Shown here piece by piece: positions 23,794 to 31,957 of a stretch of 40,888 nucleotides of DNA (position 1 is its first letter; each line of letters starts with the position of its first letter). This DNA is from Candidatus Bathyarchaeota archaeon (GTDB lineage: Archaea; Thermoproteota; Bathyarchaeia; Bathyarchaeales; DTEX01). Below the pieces are notes generated by a model that was given only the letters and a program-made list of their open reading frames with translations, was not told the origin of the DNA and ran no database searches. The translations under genes and the position numbers were made by a program. The stretch spans positions 1 to 40,888 of the forward strand of contig JAGTQE010000012.1 of NCBI GenBank assembly GCA_018396635.1. The letters run 5' to 3'.

Positions 23794-24561
23794 CCTAATT
23801 TTAAAGATTTTCTTTGCATTCTCAGTAGTCTCTTCCGCAACAACCTCAGCGTTCACACCCTTAATCTCAGCAACCGCATTTAACGCCTTAATTATGTGGG
23901 CTGGCTCAGAAACTTCTCCTGCATAAACTACAGGTGAATCAGTCTCAAGAATTATGTTCTCTAAGGGTACTTTAGCTATAACTCTCCTATGCTCCTTGCT
24001 ATATGCTGCCGCTGGCGTAGCAGAAACACAATATCCATGATCTAAGAGCCTTTTTAGGGCTCCATTTGGACCACTAAACCAGTGAAAAACGGCTCTCTTC
24101 ACATCAGCCTCTATAACCATTTCGACACAATCCTCCCAGGCCCCTCTGCTATGAATTGAAACAGGCTTATCGCTTCTCCTCGCCATACTAAGTATCTTCC
24201 TAAAGATTTTCCTTTGTAATTCCCGCCTGTCCTCGCTTTTCCTGGCATCTTTATCCCAGTAATCTAAGCCAACCTCGCCTAGAGCTACAGCTCTACTAAT
24301 GTTTCTCTCGATAAATCTCAGCGTTTCCTCAACTTTTGATGGATCAAGGCCCCATGGATGGAGACCAAGTGCTGGATAAATCCTTAATCCCTCAACCTCA
24401 TATTTTCTACTCTCAGTTATCACCCAAACATTAGAATTATAATCCGAACCCACGGAGATTATCGCCACGACCCCCAGCTCAGCAGCTCTCTTAATAGCGT
24501 TCTTTAGGTCATTAACTCCCTCTAAATGCGCATGGGTATCTATTAGGTTCATGATATGCAC
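23782..24561 (-). CDS. tatD: TatD-family metal-dependent hydrolase
   Basis: An amidohydrolase-fold TIM barrel of the TatD family, whose members act as 3'-5' DNases or RNases. It has NLIDTHAHLEG at the N terminus, ALGEVGLDYWDKD, PVSIHSRGAWEDC, AVFHWFSG and ILETDSPVVY, which supply the metal-binding His, Glu and Asp. The 259-residue length is normal. An in-frame ATG three codons in (MNLIDTHAH) is an alternative start. It runs in the same direction as the hydrogenase genes but starts 55 bases before them in the opposite sense of the operon, that is, it follows their end. No functional link is evident. Confidence 0.9.
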   Translation of the reverse strand: MHIMNLIDTHAHLEGVNDLKNAIKRAAELGVVAIISVGSDYNSNVWVITESRKYEVEGLRIYPALGLHPWGLDPSKVEETLRFIERNISRAVALGEVGLDYWDKDARKSEDRRELQRKIFRKILSMARRSDKPVSIHSRGAWEDCVEMVIEADVKRAVFHWFSGPNGALKRLLDHGYCVSATPAAAYSKEHRRVIAKVPLENIILETDSPVVYAGEVSEPAHIIKALNAVAEIKGVNAEVVAEETTENAKKIFKIRLDS

Positions 24562-24616
24562 CCATTAATAATCTTCTTTAATGAATACTCCGCCACCCCT
24601 ACATATTTAAGAGATC

Positions 24617-26071
24617 TTATCTCTCTATCTTTCTGACAAGTCTCCTATGGCTATCGTATACTTCTATGGTTAGTGGCATTTGACCGACCGCGAAGTGCGT
24701 AGCGCATGCGAGACATGGATCGTATGCCCTAAAGACCATCTCCACCATATTAAGTAACCCCTCATCAATTTTTTCGCCATGTATCAGGCCTTTAGCGGCA
24801 TTACGTATTGAAATATTTATCGAGGGCGCATTATTTACCGTAGCGACTATAAGATTAACATCCTTAATTAGGGCGCTTTCATCCAATATGTAATGATGGA
24901 TTAGCGTACCCCTAGCCGCCTCAACTACCCCAATGCCCTCGCTTGGCTTGCCCGGCATATTACGAATATTCTTGCTAATTATCTCTGGATCCCTTGCAAG
25001 ATCAACCGCGCGCTCAGCTGCATAAAGCAGCTCTATGAGCCTGGCCCAGTGGTAAGCTAACGTTGAGTGTATTGGCCTTTCACCCAATGTCTTGTACATA
25101 AACCGATATTCCTCTTCAGCCAATGGGGTTGCCATTCCATTGGAGACGTTAAGTCTGGCTAGTGGTCCGACACGATAAATACCACTTTCAGGACCATCGA
25201 GGAAACCTTTCCATCCAACCCTCCTCAAATATGGGAATTTAACGTAAGTCCATTCCTCAACGTGCTCGGCTATATGGTTTAAGTAATCTTTTGCGTCAAA
25301 CTTCGCAAATTCATTACCATGTGGATCGACAACCCTTATCTTCCCATCATAAAAATTGACCTTATTTTCCTTGTCAACTAAACCCATATAGTAGGTGCGT
25401 AACGAGTAAACATCACTCTTGATCATGTCAATGTAGTTAGTGCTCTCTAACACTATTTTATGGAAGAGGTCTAGCGTGAACTTTGCAAATTCCACGGATG
25501 ATAAAGCCATTTTCTCGATTTCTCGCCTATTCTCCTCGCTTAATGGCTTAGACAGCCCGCCCGGCAATCCGCAGACTGGATGTGTTGCCTTTCCACCTAT
25601 AATCTCCACAATCCTCTGCCCATAGGCCCTATGCCTTATAATCTCCTTACCAATATCTAAGCCCAGCCTCTCAATCACGCCCAAAATATTTCGTTTTTCT
25701 GGGGGGGCTCTCGGACCCACTATGAAATCTGGCCCACCAAGATAATAAAAGTGTAATATGTGATCGTAAATTATGTAGCCGCAGTACATGAGCTCTCTGA
25801 GTTTCTTAGCCGGCTCAGGCGGCTCAACATTAAAGGCAGCGTCAAGGGCCTTCGTTCCAGCCGTATGATGCGCCACTGGACAAACTCCACATATCCTGCT
25901 CGTTATTACAGGCATGTCTTCAGCTTTCCTTCCAATGCAAAATCTCTCAAAACCACGTAGCTCTGGAACCTGCATATAGGCGTTTTCAACCTCACCTCTC
26001 TCGTCCAAAAATATCACTATTTTACCGTGGCCCTCAAGTCTAGTGATCGGGTTTATATCTATCCTCTTCAT
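24617..26071 (-). CDS. [NiFe] hydrogenase large subunit (group 3, MvhA-like)
   Basis: The catalytic subunit binding the NiFe site. The N-terminal L1 motif RICGVCPVAHHTAG gives Cys61 and Cys64; the C-terminal L2 motif DPCLACATH gives Cys453 and Cys456. Twenty-five residues follow His459, the expected tail removed by a maturation endopeptidase after metal insertion. The 484-residue length and the RLEGHGKIVIFLD, PELRGFERF and THPVCGLPGG segments point to the cytoplasmic F420-non-reducing (Mvh) or related group 3 enzymes. It overlaps the small subunit's stop by 4 bases. A maturation protease gene is divergent from the pair. The exact subgroup needs a tree. Confidence 0.92.
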   Translation of the reverse strand: MKRIDINPITRLEGHGKIVIFLDERGEVENAYMQVPELRGFERFCIGRKAEDMPVITSRICGVCPVAHHTAGTKALDAAFNVEPPEPAKKLRELMYCGYIIYDHILHFYYLGGPDFIVGPRAPPEKRNILGVIERLGLDIGKEIIRHRAYGQRIVEIIGGKATHPVCGLPGGLSKPLSEENRREIEKMALSSVEFAKFTLDLFHKIVLESTNYIDMIKSDVYSLRTYYMGLVDKENKVNFYDGKIRVVDPHGNEFAKFDAKDYLNHIAEHVEEWTYVKFPYLRRVGWKGFLDGPESGIYRVGPLARLNVSNGMATPLAEEEYRFMYKTLGERPIHSTLAYHWARLIELLYAAERAVDLARDPEIISKNIRNMPGKPSEGIGVVEAARGTLIHHYILDESALIKDVNLIVATVNNAPSINISIRNAAKGLIHGEKIDEGLLNMVEMVFRAYDPCLACATHFAVGQMPLTIEVYDSHRRLVRKIER

Positions 26072-27078
26072 TCGCGAACAAACCTCCTCTTAAGGGTTGA
26101 GGATGGCAGAACATACATGTAAAATGTTCCGGCCGGATCCGCTATACTATTTATGATTCTTCTGATCTCATTGAGAGATCTTTTCTCCTCAGCGCTAATT
26201 ATGGATGCTAAGGCGCTTAGCATGGCTGCGCCTTGGTCCGAGACGTTTGGACACGGCCCACCGCATCCCGTACATGGCATATCGACATTCAAGCATCTGG
26301 CCCCACAACCACCTCTGGTTGCCGGACCCATACATATTATGCCCTGCTCAAGCAGGCACTTTTCTGGGCTAGGGATCTTCTCGTAAACTCGGCATATATG
26401 AGAGATCTTTTTGTTCTCCTTTACTTTCGGACACTCATCACATACGGATTTTTGCGGGGCTAAAACGGAGCCTTTTGGAGGAAGCTCTCCCTTAAGTATC
26501 GCCTCAAGCGCAAATACTGTCCTTTCCACGGCTGGTGGGCATCCTGGAATATAGTAGTCTACCTCAACATTCTGATTAAGAGCTTTTACCTCATCATAGA
26601 GAACTGGAAGTTCTAGCTCGCCTTCTCTGACGTGGACTACGGGTTTGGGGATAATGTTCTCTGGGTTAACCGTAGAAGGGGTTTTAATATATATTTTTTC
26701 AAGAATCTCCCGTCCACTATAAAGGTTTGCAAGTCCAGGGATCCCTCCAAAGCAAGCGCAGGATCCATATGCGATCAATATTTTAGACTTCTCCCTTAAT
26801 AGCCTCGCCATACGATCCTGCTCGCTGTTACGTATGCCGCCATTAAAGAAGCATACATCTATATATTTATCAGGCATCTTTTCAACATCACCATACTTTA
26901 CGTCTATTGCCGCTGGCCAAAAGACGATGTCCGCGGTCTGCACTACTTCCAGAATTTTCTCATTTATGTCAAGCACTGCTATTTCACATCCGCCACAGCT
27001 CGCAGCCCAGTAGAAGGCTAATCTGAGTCTTCCTCCATCCAAGCAGCATCCCTTGAAAACTTTTACTCTACACTCCAA
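26068..27078 (-). CDS. [NiFe] hydrogenase small subunit (group 3, MvhG-like)
   Basis: The electron-transfer subunit with 4Fe-4S clusters. Proximal-cluster Cys lie in AASCGGCEIAVLD, YGSCACFGGIPG and YIPGCPP. A Cys-rich second half (CDECPKV, ICRVYEK, IICMGPATRGGCGARC, MPCTGCGGPC) would hold two more clusters. There is no Tat signal or membrane anchor, so it is cytoplasmic. At 336 residues it is somewhat longer than methanogen MvhG, with about 20 extra residues at the end. It is the first gene of the minus-strand pair. The true start could be slightly downstream of 27078, but the Cys motif needs most of the N terminus. Electrons likely pass to the MvhD-type protein encoded divergently. Confidence 0.9.
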   Translation of the reverse strand: MECRVKVFKGCCLDGGRLRLAFYWAASCGGCEIAVLDINEKILEVVQTADIVFWPAAIDVKYGDVEKMPDKYIDVCFFNGGIRNSEQDRMARLLREKSKILIAYGSCACFGGIPGLANLYSGREILEKIYIKTPSTVNPENIIPKPVVHVREGELELPVLYDEVKALNQNVEVDYYIPGCPPAVERTVFALEAILKGELPPKGSVLAPQKSVCDECPKVKENKKISHICRVYEKIPSPEKCLLEQGIICMGPATRGGCGARCLNVDMPCTGCGGPCPNVSDQGAAMLSALASIISAEEKRSLNEIRRIINSIADPAGTFYMYVLPSSTLKRRFVRE

Positions 27079-27151
27079 TTTAAAAGCTTTTGATAAATTG
27101 GATTTTCATAAGATAAAGCTAAAATTCCACTTCAAGTCATTTGTAGTCGAT

Positions 27152-27640
27152 ATGAGGGAGGCAGTCAAGAGAGAACTGGCGAAGTGGCTTTCTGGAGCGG
27201 AGAGGGTTGTCGTAGTAGGAATTGGAAACCCCATCCGCATGGATGATTATGTTGGCATCATTGTTATTCGAAGTCTTAATGAGAGAGTATCTGGGAGGGC
27301 TCTGCTACTTGAATGTGAAACTGTTCCAGAGAACTATATTCAGCAAATAGTAGAGTTTAAGCCAACACACATCCTTCTAATAGACGCCGCGATTCTAGGC
27401 TTAAGGCCCGGAGAAGTAGAGCTTCTGGAGCCTAAAAATATAGAGTTATCCTCAGCGTTCTCAACTCACGCCTTACCCTTAAAAGTCTTCTGCGAATATC
27501 TCTCTAGGACAACAAACGCGAAAATATTGCTTCTTTTAATACAGCCCAAGAAAACGGATTTTGGTGAGGGTTTAACTCCAGAAGTTCTCTCATCTGGAAT
27601 AGAAATTGCGGACTTTTTATCTAAAATCCTACCACGCTAA
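27152..27640 (+). CDS. Hydrogenase maturation protease (HycI/FrcD family)
   Basis: The endopeptidase that trims the large subunit's C-terminal tail once nickel is in place. It shows VVVVGIGNPIRMDDYVGIIV, with Asp for nickel sensing, ALLLECETVPENY, LLIDAAILGLRPGEVELL and STHALPLKVFCEYL, with the second metal ligand His. The frame is open from 27053, but that would overlap the small subunit start, and the family begins close to the glycine-rich strand, so I choose ATG 27152 (162 residues). It is divergent from its likely substrate and leads into the MvhD-MetV-MetF genes, linking the two halves of the locus. Confidence 0.88.
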   Translation: MREAVKRELAKWLSGAERVVVVGIGNPIRMDDYVGIIVIRSLNERVSGRALLLECETVPENYIQQIVEFKPTHILLIDAAILGLRPGEVELLEPKNIELSSAFSTHALPLKVFCEYLSRTTNAKILLLLIQPKKTDFGEGLTPEVLSSGIEIADFLSKILPR

Positions 27641-27768
27641 AGGGATAGTAGGGGGTTCTCTGAACGCTCGGATATTTAGAGGTAGAAAGAGATAAATTAT
27701 TTCAGGGCTTAGAAGAGAAGAATAGATAAAGTTAAGAAAGCGCCCTATAGTTTGTGGAGAGAATTTGG

Positions 27769-28941
27769 ATGTTGGCTGAGAACAGTGTAAGAATCCGCAA
27801 CGAATATTGCAGTAAATGTTTAATATGTTCCTCAATATGCCCTTTTGAGGCAATATCCATTGACAAGGAGACTGGAGAGATCCTCCTGAATATAGAGAAG
27901 TGCCAAGTTTGTGGAATATGTTTCAGCGCATGCCCCTCATCCTCAATCGACATAGCCTACTATAAAACCGACATCCTCTCCGAATATATTAGAAGGGCGC
28001 GAAAAGATAATTTAATCTTAGTATGTAGAGGGGCGGTAATAAGGCCTGAGTTGAGAGAGAGATTAGAGAAACAAGGCGTGCTCAACAATTTCATTCAGTG
28101 GTATGTGCCCTGCATTGGCCGTATACCACTAGAGCTTCTGCTTAGAGCTTTGGAAGGTGGCGTAAAAAGGATAGTTATAGTGCCATGTGAAGATAATAAG
28201 TGCCGATTTAAATTTGGAAGTAATGTAGGCTTATCCCGGCTACTATTATTACAAGAGCTGCTCAGCCAGATTGGATTAAATCATGGCGTGCTATCTTTTG
28301 CTAGGAGCTCTATAAGGGCATACATTAATAGGAATCGGTGCATAGGTTGCGGAAACTGCGCATATATATGTCCAAGCAACGCTGCAAGGCTTGTATCGCC
28401 GGGCGTAGCGGAAATTGATGGTGCTGCCTGTTCTGGCTGCGGCGCATGCACGGCTGTCTGCCCATCCCTCGCAATAAATTTAGAGAGTTTTGAGAATAAA
28501 GTGATTCTCGAGGAAATTTCTAGGCATCGCCAATTAATTAGCGATTTAAGGGCGAAGGGTCTGCCAGCCGTAGCCGTATTTTATTGTCATTGGGCAAGTT
28601 TCCCTGCTCTTGATGAATATGGAGCCTATGCCAAAGAGAACGTTGTATTCTTTGAGGTCCCATGCTCAAGCATAATTAACCCACTTTATATTCTCAGAGC
28701 CTTCTATGAAGGGTTTGACGGCGCCCTAGTGATGGCGTGTAGGAAGAGTGAGTGCAAGTTTGAGAGGGGGAATGAGTTGGCTGAGAGACAAGTGAACGCC
28801 ATTAAAAATCTCCTTAGGCAGGTTGGCTTAGAAGGTAGGCTTGAGATATGTTTCGTTTCCCCAAAATATTTAGGTGAGGCCGAGCATCAGATTAAACTAT
28901 TTATGGATAAAGTAGCAGCTATGGTTGGGGTGTCGAAATGA
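27769..28941 (+). CDS. Tandem ferredoxin-MvhD protein (two Fd-MvhD units)
   Basis: A redox relay built as a repeat. Residues 14-55 hold two 4Fe-4S motifs (Cys 14, 17, 20, 24 and 45, 48, 51, 55). Residues about 80-170 form an MvhD-like domain (Cys86, 115, 140, 145). Residues 191-231 hold two more clusters (191, 194, 197, 201; 221, 224, 227, 231), and residues 268-375 form a second, more typical MvhD domain (FYCHWASF, VPCSS, MACRKSEC). MvhD passes electrons from [NiFe] hydrogenase to heterodisulfide reductase-type partners; here the next genes are metV and metF. ATG 27769 is preferred because GGAGAGA lies 6 bases upstream; GTG 27754 is the alternative. It overlaps metV by 4 bases. Confidence 0.85.
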   Translation: MLAENSVRIRNEYCSKCLICSSICPFEAISIDKETGEILLNIEKCQVCGICFSACPSSSIDIAYYKTDILSEYIRRARKDNLILVCRGAVIRPELRERLEKQGVLNNFIQWYVPCIGRIPLELLLRALEGGVKRIVIVPCEDNKCRFKFGSNVGLSRLLLLQELLSQIGLNHGVLSFARSSIRAYINRNRCIGCGNCAYICPSNAARLVSPGVAEIDGAACSGCGACTAVCPSLAINLESFENKVILEEISRHRQLISDLRAKGLPAVAVFYCHWASFPALDEYGAYAKENVVFFEVPCSSIINPLYILRAFYEGFDGALVMACRKSECKFERGNELAERQVNAIKNLLRQVGLEGRLEICFVSPKYLGEAEHQIKLFMDKVAAMVGVSK

Positions 28942-29630
28942 TAGTTGTTAAAGGGAAGCCTCTTGATGAAATATTGAGTTTTCTCCTACCCTACAAGAAT
29001 GTGCTTATTGTTGGCTGTGATGGCTGTACGCAGCCGCCAAGGGGGCTGAGAGAGGCAATGACCTACGCTATGCTCGTTGAGATGGGAGCTAAGCTCAGAG
29101 GTAAAACAGATCTTAAATGTAGGGCCACAACGGTAGCTAAGCAATGTGACAACCATATTTGCTCAACAACATTAACGCCCCAATTAGAGGGCGTCGATGC
29201 CATCCTATCTCTCGCATGTGGCGTGGGAGTTCAAACTTTAGTAGAAGTCTTTCCAGAAGTCCCTGTTTATCCGGGTCAAAACACGACGTTCATCGGCTCA
29301 CAGGAAAGGGAGGGGAGCATGTTATATGAGAAGTGTAAGGCTTGTGGGGAATGTTTACTCGGAGAGACTGGCGGCATATGTCCAATAACTAACTGTCCGA
29401 AGGGTATATTAAATGGGCCATGCGGTGGCTGCGTCGATGGGAAGTGTGAGGTCCCCTTTGAGATAAGAGATGAGACTGGGAAGGTTGTGAAGACCGTCGC
29501 TAAGGACTGTGCTTGGTATCTAATATATCAAAGGTTAAAGAAGTTAAACAGGTTAGATTTGTTCAGGAAATATAGGCCTCCAAGGAATAGGGCTATTTCA
29601 AGTTCACCAAGACTTATGGAGGTTGTTTAG
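28938..29630 (+). CDS. metV: MetV, methylene-tetrahydrofolate reductase partner subunit
   Basis: The Fe-S subunit that accompanies MetF in acetogens (MTHFR C-terminal domain family). The first part has VLIVGCDGCTQPPRGLREAM and CDNHICSTTLTPQLEGVDAI. The end is a Cys cluster, KCKACGECLLGE, GGICPITNCPKGILNGPCGG and CVDGKCE, expected to bind Fe-S and/or zinc. The 230-residue length is normal. It brings electrons to MetF's FAD. It overlaps the tandem MvhD gene by 4 bases and is followed by metF after 2 bases, so the three products almost certainly form one complex. Confidence 0.92.
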   Translation: MIVVKGKPLDEILSFLLPYKNVLIVGCDGCTQPPRGLREAMTYAMLVEMGAKLRGKTDLKCRATTVAKQCDNHICSTTLTPQLEGVDAILSLACGVGVQTLVEVFPEVPVYPGQNTTFIGSQEREGSMLYEKCKACGECLLGETGGICPITNCPKGILNGPCGGCVDGKCEVPFEIRDETGKVVKTVAKDCAWYLIYQRLKKLNRLDLFRKYRPPRNRAISSSPRLMEVV

Positions 29631-29632
29631 GA

Positions 29633-30568
29633 ATGGTTCAGGCATTCTCAAACTTGATGAGAAATATATTGGACGGCAAATTCGTTTATACTGGAGAGCT
29701 GGAGCCACATAAGTCGATAGATTTATCTGAAGTTATTTCTTGGGCGAAAACTCTGAAGGAGACCGGGAGGATAGTTGCCGCAAACGTTACGGATAACCCG
29801 AAGAGTGTGGGATCTATAAGTAGTCTTGTTGCAAGCTACATAATTCAGAGGGAGACGGGACTAGAGATAATATATCAGCTTAGGTGCAGCGATAGGAATC
29901 GTTTAGCACTTGTTTCGGACCTATTGGGCGCAGCAGCCTTAGGCATAAGAAATGTTCTAGCACTGACTGGCGATCACCCCAGGCAAGGCGACATGCCAAC
30001 CGCCATGCCAGTATATGACCTAGACGGAACTCAGCTCGTAGACCTAATACATAGAATGGTTTATGAGGGGAAGGATATCAATGGAAATGAAATTCATGGA
30101 CCACGTCCGCAATTTAATATTGGGGCTGCGGCAAACCCAAACTTTAAGCCACTTGAAGTTGAGGTCCTAAAGATTGAGCGGAAGGCGGAAGTTGGAGCGG
30201 AATTCTTCCAGACACAAGTAGTTTTCGACGTTAATGTTGCGCTAGAATTCCTAGATGCCGTCAAGCACGTAAACGCCGCATTTCTAATAGGAATATTCCC
30301 ACCGAGGTCATATGGTCAGGCGGAGTATTTTGCTAAGTACGTTCCAGGGGTTCAGGTTCCGGCGGAGTTTCTAGATAACCTGAAGAAGATATCTGAAATA
30401 TCTGACAGGAAGGAGCGGAGGAAAAGAATCGATGAGTATAATATAGAGTATTTCTCAGAGTTCATAAGGGCTGTTAAAAAGAAGCCGTCCTGTAGGGGTA
30501 TTCATATAATGGCTGTGGGTTATCCTGAGGTTGTGGGTCCATTGATCGAGAGCGTTGAAGGCTCTTAG
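29633..30568 (+). CDS. metF: Methylenetetrahydrofolate (or H4MPT) reductase, MetF
   Basis: A flavoprotein TIM barrel that reduces a 5,10-methylene-pterin to the 5-methyl form. Family motifs are VYTGELEPHKSIDLSEVISW with the catalytic Glu, NVTDNPKSVGSISSLV, YQLRCSDRNRLALVSDLLGA, NVLALTGDHPRQGD and FNIGAAANPNFKP. The 311-residue length is right. Paired with MetV and an MvhD-type relay, it fits the methyl branch of a Wood-Ljungdahl pathway with H2 as electron source. Whether it uses tetrahydrofolate or tetrahydromethanopterin cannot be read from sequence; MetF has been proposed to replace Mer in ANME-1 archaea. No mer, acs or mtr gene is in the window. Confidence 0.92.
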   Translation: MVQAFSNLMRNILDGKFVYTGELEPHKSIDLSEVISWAKTLKETGRIVAANVTDNPKSVGSISSLVASYIIQRETGLEIIYQLRCSDRNRLALVSDLLGAAALGIRNVLALTGDHPRQGDMPTAMPVYDLDGTQLVDLIHRMVYEGKDINGNEIHGPRPQFNIGAAANPNFKPLEVEVLKIERKAEVGAEFFQTQVVFDVNVALEFLDAVKHVNAAFLIGIFPPRSYGQAEYFAKYVPGVQVPAEFLDNLKKISEISDRKERRKRIDEYNIEYFSEFIRAVKKKPSCRGIHIMAVGYPEVVGPLIESVEGS

Positions 30569-30607
30569 CTAAAGTCTAAGCGGTGATTTTAGAAATAAAA
30601 CCCTCCT

Positions 30608-31957
30608 TTATTTGCCTGATAGCTTTACATCCCTAATCTTTACTGCTGGGAAGAAGTGCCCCCTACCGAATGTTCGCCCCTCCTTAGAGATTGTCTCGAT
30701 ATTCCTGAATAGGTCTAGTATATGCCCGCCAGCCATGAGGTTTTTCACCGGATGCTTTTTCTCGCCGCCCTCTATTAAAAAGCCCTCATCTATAGTTGTT
30801 GAAAATTCTCCGGAAACCATGTTGGGAGAGAATGATGCACTAGCAACTAAAATGCCCCTCCTCGTCTCAGATATTATTTCATCTAGGGCTTCATCACCGG
30901 GTTTAACTCTAATATTACTTGGCCCTGCGCCAACCTGCCCGCTATAGCCTCCCCTAATGGCGTGTCCCGTTGACTCAACGTTCATTATTCCAGCGGAGTA
31001 GGAGTTGTGGAGAAATGAAAGAACCTTGCCTTTCTCAACAACCTTTAATGGTCTCTTCGGAACGCCCTCACCGTCATATGTACTACTCGCTATTGCTCCC
31101 GGAATGGTTCCATCATCAACTATCTCAAGGTTTTCTGGGCCTATCTGCCTGCCCAAAATGTTGGAGGCAAACGTTCTTCCCTTAACGGCTGCCTCTCCTG
31201 ATAATGCTACAAGAAGGCTGGAAAATAGTGAGCTGGAGGATTCTGGGAGAAGGATTAATGGCAGAGAGCCGCTCTCAACCCTTTTAGAGCCGAGCTGTTC
31301 TATCGCCTTTTCAGCTGCTTTCCTCCCAATCCAGCGTGGATCGATATCACGCAGTGAAACACTGTAGTCGAACTCGTAGGAACTCCCGACATCATCCCCC
31401 TCCCTATATACGGGCTGAAGATAGGCTGATATTGAGGTCTTCTCAACCCCAACATCAACTCCTGTTGAAGTCACTAGATGCCCCTTACCATAAACTGCGC
31501 TGAAACCACCAAAGTACATAGCGCCCCTACGAATCTCCTCAGATGCATCGATCATCTCTCTTGAAATTCTACTTGCATCTTCAAGGGTTAAGTGGACTAT
31601 TTCGCTATCACACAATCCTGGAATCTCGGGTGCCCTTGAGGGGGCTGGTAGACCCTTAAAGTATGGATCTGGCTGCGCAATGCTAGCGAAACTAACGGCC
31701 CTATTAACAGTTGTCTCCACATCAGAGTCATCTAGGCTTTGTGAGAAGGCCACTCCCATACCCTTATTTTTAAAGACCCTAACTCCTATGCCAACATCTA
31801 CCCTCGAGTAAGCCTCTCTGACTCCTCTACCAAGTATAGTGACGCTTATGTTTCGGGAGAAAGAAGCGAACACATCATAGAAGTCTATATCAAGCCTAGA
31901 AAGGAGGCGGGAAGCTTTCTCAACAGGCGTAATTATATCTACTTCAGCCATTCTCAT
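30608..31957 (-). CDS. tldE: TldE/PmbA-family protein
   Basis: The partner of TldD in the heterodimeric TldD-TldE peptidase, which cleaves unfolded or modified peptides. It has the PmbA layout: VDIGVGVRVFKNKGMGVAFS, FASNILGRQIGPENLEIVDD, RGGYSGQVGAGPSNIRVKPG and FLIEGGEKKHPVKNLMAGG near the end. It lacks the HExxxH zinc motif of TldD, as expected for the non-catalytic subunit. The 449-residue length is normal. Its start overlaps the stop of tldD by 4 bases. It converges with metF, 39 bases away. Confidence 0.9.
   Translation of the reverse strand: MRMAEVDIITPVEKASRLLSRLDIDFYDVFASFSRNISVTILGRGVREAYSRVDVGIGVRVFKNKGMGVAFSQSLDDSDVETTVNRAVSFASIAQPDPYFKGLPAPSRAPEIPGLCDSEIVHLTLEDASRISREMIDASEEIRRGAMYFGGFSAVYGKGHLVTSTGVDVGVEKTSISAYLQPVYREGDDVGSSYEFDYSVSLRDIDPRWIGRKAAEKAIEQLGSKRVESGSLPLILLPESSSSLFSSLLVALSGEAAVKGRTFASNILGRQIGPENLEIVDDGTIPGAIASSTYDGEGVPKRPLKVVEKGKVLSFLHNSYSAGIMNVESTGHAIRGGYSGQVGAGPSNIRVKPGDEALDEIISETRRGILVASASFSPNMVSGEFSTTIDEGFLIEGGEKKHPVKNLMAGGHILDLFRNIETISKEGRTFGRGHFFPAVKIRDVKLSGK

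Noticed and set aside
27053-27151. N-terminal extension of the maturation protease from 27053
   Set aside because: It would overlap the divergent hydrogenase small subunit start, and the basic, aromatic extension is not part of the family; ATG 27152 fits better.
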